Shown here one piece after another: positions 61,480 to 64,000 of a DNA stretch of 64,000 bases. Where the stretch lies: the NCBI GenBank assembly GCA_006937955.1, contig SSNP01000025.1:2987508-3051507 (forward strand), given 5' to 3'. The DNA is from Pachypanchax playfairii (lineage: Eukaryota > Chordata > Actinopteri > Cyprinodontiformes > Aplocheilidae). Below the pieces are notes generated by a model. That model was not told the DNA's origin, made no database searches, and worked only from the letters and a program-made list of their open reading frames with translations. How positions within the stretch are numbered: position 1 is the first letter of the stretch; each line of letters starts with the position of its first letter. A program made the position numbers and the translations under genes.

Positions 61480-61810
61480 GGTAAATTTGACACCTGCAGG
61501 CACTGTGGAATTTCTTGTCTGCTCCCTCAGTGGGTTTGGCCTGATCGGGGTGGGGTTGAACGCCGCAGCTCTACCTGCTCCCGTTTTCCGGTGCAGAAAT
61601 CCCTCCCCCGGGCGGGTCCGAGCCCTCAGCCGTTTCCCGTCGCTGCAGAACCGGAGCGCATACAATCGTGCAGCCGCCGCGGGACGGGCCCTGCAGCAGT
61701 GTGCGACAGTGTGTGTGCACGTGTGTGTGCATGTGAAGGAAAAGCGAAAGAGAGAAAGTTCGATTACTTGAATGTGTGTAAGAAGTGAGGCCGGAGAAAC
61801 ATCCGACCAG
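61480..61810 (+). other. CpG-rich promoter and noncoding first exon of an unseen gene
   Basis: CpG density rises sharply here compared with the flanks (for example CCCGGGCGGGTCCGAG near 61610 and CAGCCGCCGCGGGACGGG near 61670). The stretch ends in a strong donor, GACCAG/GTGAGC, with the exon end at 61810. No ATG here opens a frame resembling a known protein, so this is probably 5' UTR. An acceptor-like GATTCTGTGCAG at the very end of the window (to 63997) may begin the next exon. The gene itself cannot be identified. Confidence 0.6.
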
Positions 61811-62133
61811 GTGAGCTCTTCCTGATTTCTCCTGAGTTTTGACTGTTCAGATCATAAATCAGTGAAATGCACTATGTTAGTAGGTATCTGCTGCTTTGTT
61901 GGCTTAATGTTTCTTCCTAATGTTACAGCTGTAATATTGTTAAATACATTCAAACCTCTGAGATCTCAGCAGTTTGAAACTTTTGCTCTTGTCATGTACT
62001 GATATTTTTATTGATTATTGTTACTCAGACTGTCATGCTGCAACTTACAGGCCTGATTTATACAAGTATAGAATATAATGTGATAAATTCAACAACTGTT
62101 CCTGCATTCACTGATCAAACTCTCCAACAAGAC

Positions 62134-62273
62134 GGGTGATGTCCACCACTGTTAGAATAAACTTAAGATGGGTGATGTCCACCACTGTTAGAATAAACTT
62201 AAGATGGGTGATGTCCACCACTGTTAGAATAAACTTAAGACGGGTGATGTCCACAACTGTTAGAATAAACTTA
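62134..62273. repeat. 36-bp tandem repeat, about four copies
   Basis: Units start at 62134, 62170, 62206 and 62242 with the motif GGGTGATGTCCACCACTGTT. Copies differ at one or two bases. Because 36 is a multiple of three, one frame stays open across it on the minus strand, which explains a spurious repeated frame. Confidence 0.9.
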
Positions 62274-63045
62274 TCAGTGCTGAGATTTTGAAACATTAAA
62301 TTAGTTTTCATAAAAGGTTTTGAATTGAAAAACAATGACATTTCTCCAAACGTATGCTTAGGATAGAATATTATATGAATCAGAAAGGATGCATTTTTAT
62401 ATATCGTTATCAGTATAGTGCGGCTGGTTGGCAACCTTCAGACTGGAGTCAAAAAACAAAACAGGAAATTACAAGTGTTTAGTTACTTCAAGGCGTGGGA
62501 AATGATTCATTGGCTACATCTTGTTGGACTTTAGTTTTTACTTTAAGAGACATGTTTGCTGGACTTTAAAAAGTCAAAACTTCAAGTCACTGTTGCTGAA
62601 AAATGGCTCCATAAATGAGTGAACCATGAATTTTCTACATACATTTTTCCCCAAAAACCTTATATTTTCTTGCAAAAAAAAGACATGCACATTGTACCAT
62701 GAGCCGAGATTGTCTTTACCAAAATTTAGGACCTGGTAACATCATTTTTTAATCATGTTTTAATCATGTGAGTTCATAACAATTTTGAATTGCACAACAG
62801 AATACTGAACTTTTGCACATATAGATGCTGCAGCAGGTATCATCAGCTACCACAGTAGCCGAGACAGCTTCTCTTTTCACCTTGTCACTTGCCTGTTTGA
62901 GATGAAACATTGTACAGCCATTGCCAAACGTCGGTCAAAACAAGCAGTGACAAGCTCTGCAGTGGGTCTTTGTCTCTGTGAGCTTCTCAGCTTTGTACAG
63001 AAAGATATGTGTGTTGAATAATATGAGATAAATATGAAGGTCACT

Positions 63046-63070
63046 CAAACAAACAAACAAACAAACAAAC
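63046..63070. repeat. (CAAA)n microsatellite
   Basis: Six consecutive CAAA units in the probable first intron at the right edge. Confidence 0.9.
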
Positions 63071-64000
63071 TGTTGTTTCTGGACCTTAAGGTCTGTCTCT
63101 GTTTAGACGTAGATTGCTGACACTTAAATTACATTCAAATTCTCAGCTAAAAAATTACTTTAATTACAAAAGTTTATTCTTATATTTCATGTTTATAAAC
63201 TACATTAAAGTTTAAATGATTTTCCAAAGAACAATCGTATTTGACAGACTATTCTGTTGTTTCTGAAAACGTTTCTGTTTTCAATAACTTGTGGGTATTT
63301 ACTCACGTGACACAGATTCCCATGGCTGTGGAAGATTAGAGTAACTTTAATGAGCTGAAGGATTTGGTTTAGGACCTGCTCCTCAAATCAGTCCTAACCT
63401 GGTGGTGTAGAGAGCAACAAGTGGCTCATCTGAGGGAGTAAAGTGTTAAAAACTGAGCGCTTTGCTTCTTAAACCAGCTGGTGTATTGTAATAACCTGAA
63501 GTGTGTTTCCACACTCTGAACATGATGTTTGCTGAGAGGCTTTTAGAACTGGGAGGTCTTTTGTTTTGGAAACACAAATGATTTTATTTTGGTCTTGCTG
63601 ATGGAAGCCAGGTTAACCTGTGTGGGTTAGATGATGTGTTTCTGATCAGTTACCTGACGTTTCTGGGTAATTGGGGACTCGTCATGTAGCCTAATTGTCA
63701 GCGTACGTGTAGAATTAGATACCGGAACATTACATGAGCATTTAAGCCTGAGTATTGTGGTCTCCTAGGTGTTTTTTTTACCTGTATTGTCTGGCAGCTT
63801 GTGGTCTCCTAGTTGCCTAGGTTTAAATCCCACCCCCTTCATGTTAAAACTACTTATTAAAAAAACAAAACACTACAGATATTTTGACTTTTAATGATTC
63901 GTGTTCTTATCTTGCAGCTGTATGTTTAAATATTCATTTTTAATACATTCAGCTGTTATTAGTTATTTTGGTTAAAAAGCATGATGATTCTGTGCAGGTG

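Larger units (their letters stand above)
61811..64000 (+). other. Probable first intron of the right-edge gene
   Basis: No coding exon recognised. It contains the 36-bp tandem repeat at 62134-62273 and a CAAA run at 63046-63070. Confidence 0.4.

Noticed and set aside
61432..61788. Two overlapping plus frames in the CpG-rich exon
   Set aside because: Neither resembles a protein family; GC-rich 5' UTR readily gives open frames. The donor at 61810 fits a noncoding exon.
62108..62434. Repeated minus-strand frame with ILTVVDIT units
   Set aside because: By-product of a 36-bp tandem repeat whose period is a multiple of three.
1..64000. Bacterial-type systems (CRISPR array, operon, integron)
   Set aside because: The tandem repeats found are coding repeats or microsatellites without spacers, and genes are intron-bearing vertebrate genes.

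Overview
The window is vertebrate nuclear DNA, most likely from a ray-finned (teleost, probably percomorph) fish. It is AT-rich, its genes are split by short GT-AG introns, its proteins are plainly vertebrate, and it carries fish-type repeats: a LINE with a TTGCC tail, tRNA-headed SINEs, and hAT and TTAA-type DNA elements. The species cannot be named from sequence alone.

Layout, left to right. At 1-929 lie two oppositely oriented pieces of a LINE. At 1127-13050 (minus) is the 5' two thirds of a collagen XX-like gene (col20a1): signal peptide, FN3, charged spacer, VWA, then four more FN3 modules; the rest lies beyond the left edge. At 14595-19793 (minus) is a complete 9-exon slc35c2, a Golgi nucleotide-sugar transporter family gene. 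Head to head with it, at 21948-25109 (plus), is an unrecognised single-exon gene for a 1053-residue acidic protein with 13 tandem 54-residue repeats and a C-terminal membrane anchor. A run of MITE and SINE copies follows, then an intronless taf13 (26915-27289, plus). Two tandem fast-muscle troponin C genes lie at 28944-31366 and 33395-37505 (both minus). A single-exon odorant-receptor-like GPCR lies at 42046-43221 (plus). A complete 12-exon class I PI3-kinase gene of the p110-gamma type occupies 47481-58421 (plus). A CpG-rich, apparently noncoding first exon (about 61480-61810, plus) begins another gene that runs off the right edge.

COL20A1, SLC35C2 and TNNC2 are all on the long arm of human chromosome 20, so the left and middle of the window form a conserved synteny block. 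The PI3K gene does not fit that block, because human PIK3CG is on chromosome 7; it may be a separate gamma-like paralogue. The genes share no single pathway: this is an ordinary mixed vertebrate neighbourhood with tissue-specific genes (muscle, matrix, chemosensory, leukocyte-type signalling) beside housekeeping ones.

The most novel item is the repeat protein at 21948-25109. It combines near-identical 162-bp repeats, a PP1-docking-like RVRF motif, a tail anchor, and a compact TATA/CRE-like promoter. Next come a p110-gamma-like kinase whose C2-helical linker is replaced by a Ser/Pro-rich stretch, several cleanly bounded DNA transposons, and the intronless taf13. Exon boundaries were read by eye from splice consensus and checked for phase consistency across every junction.
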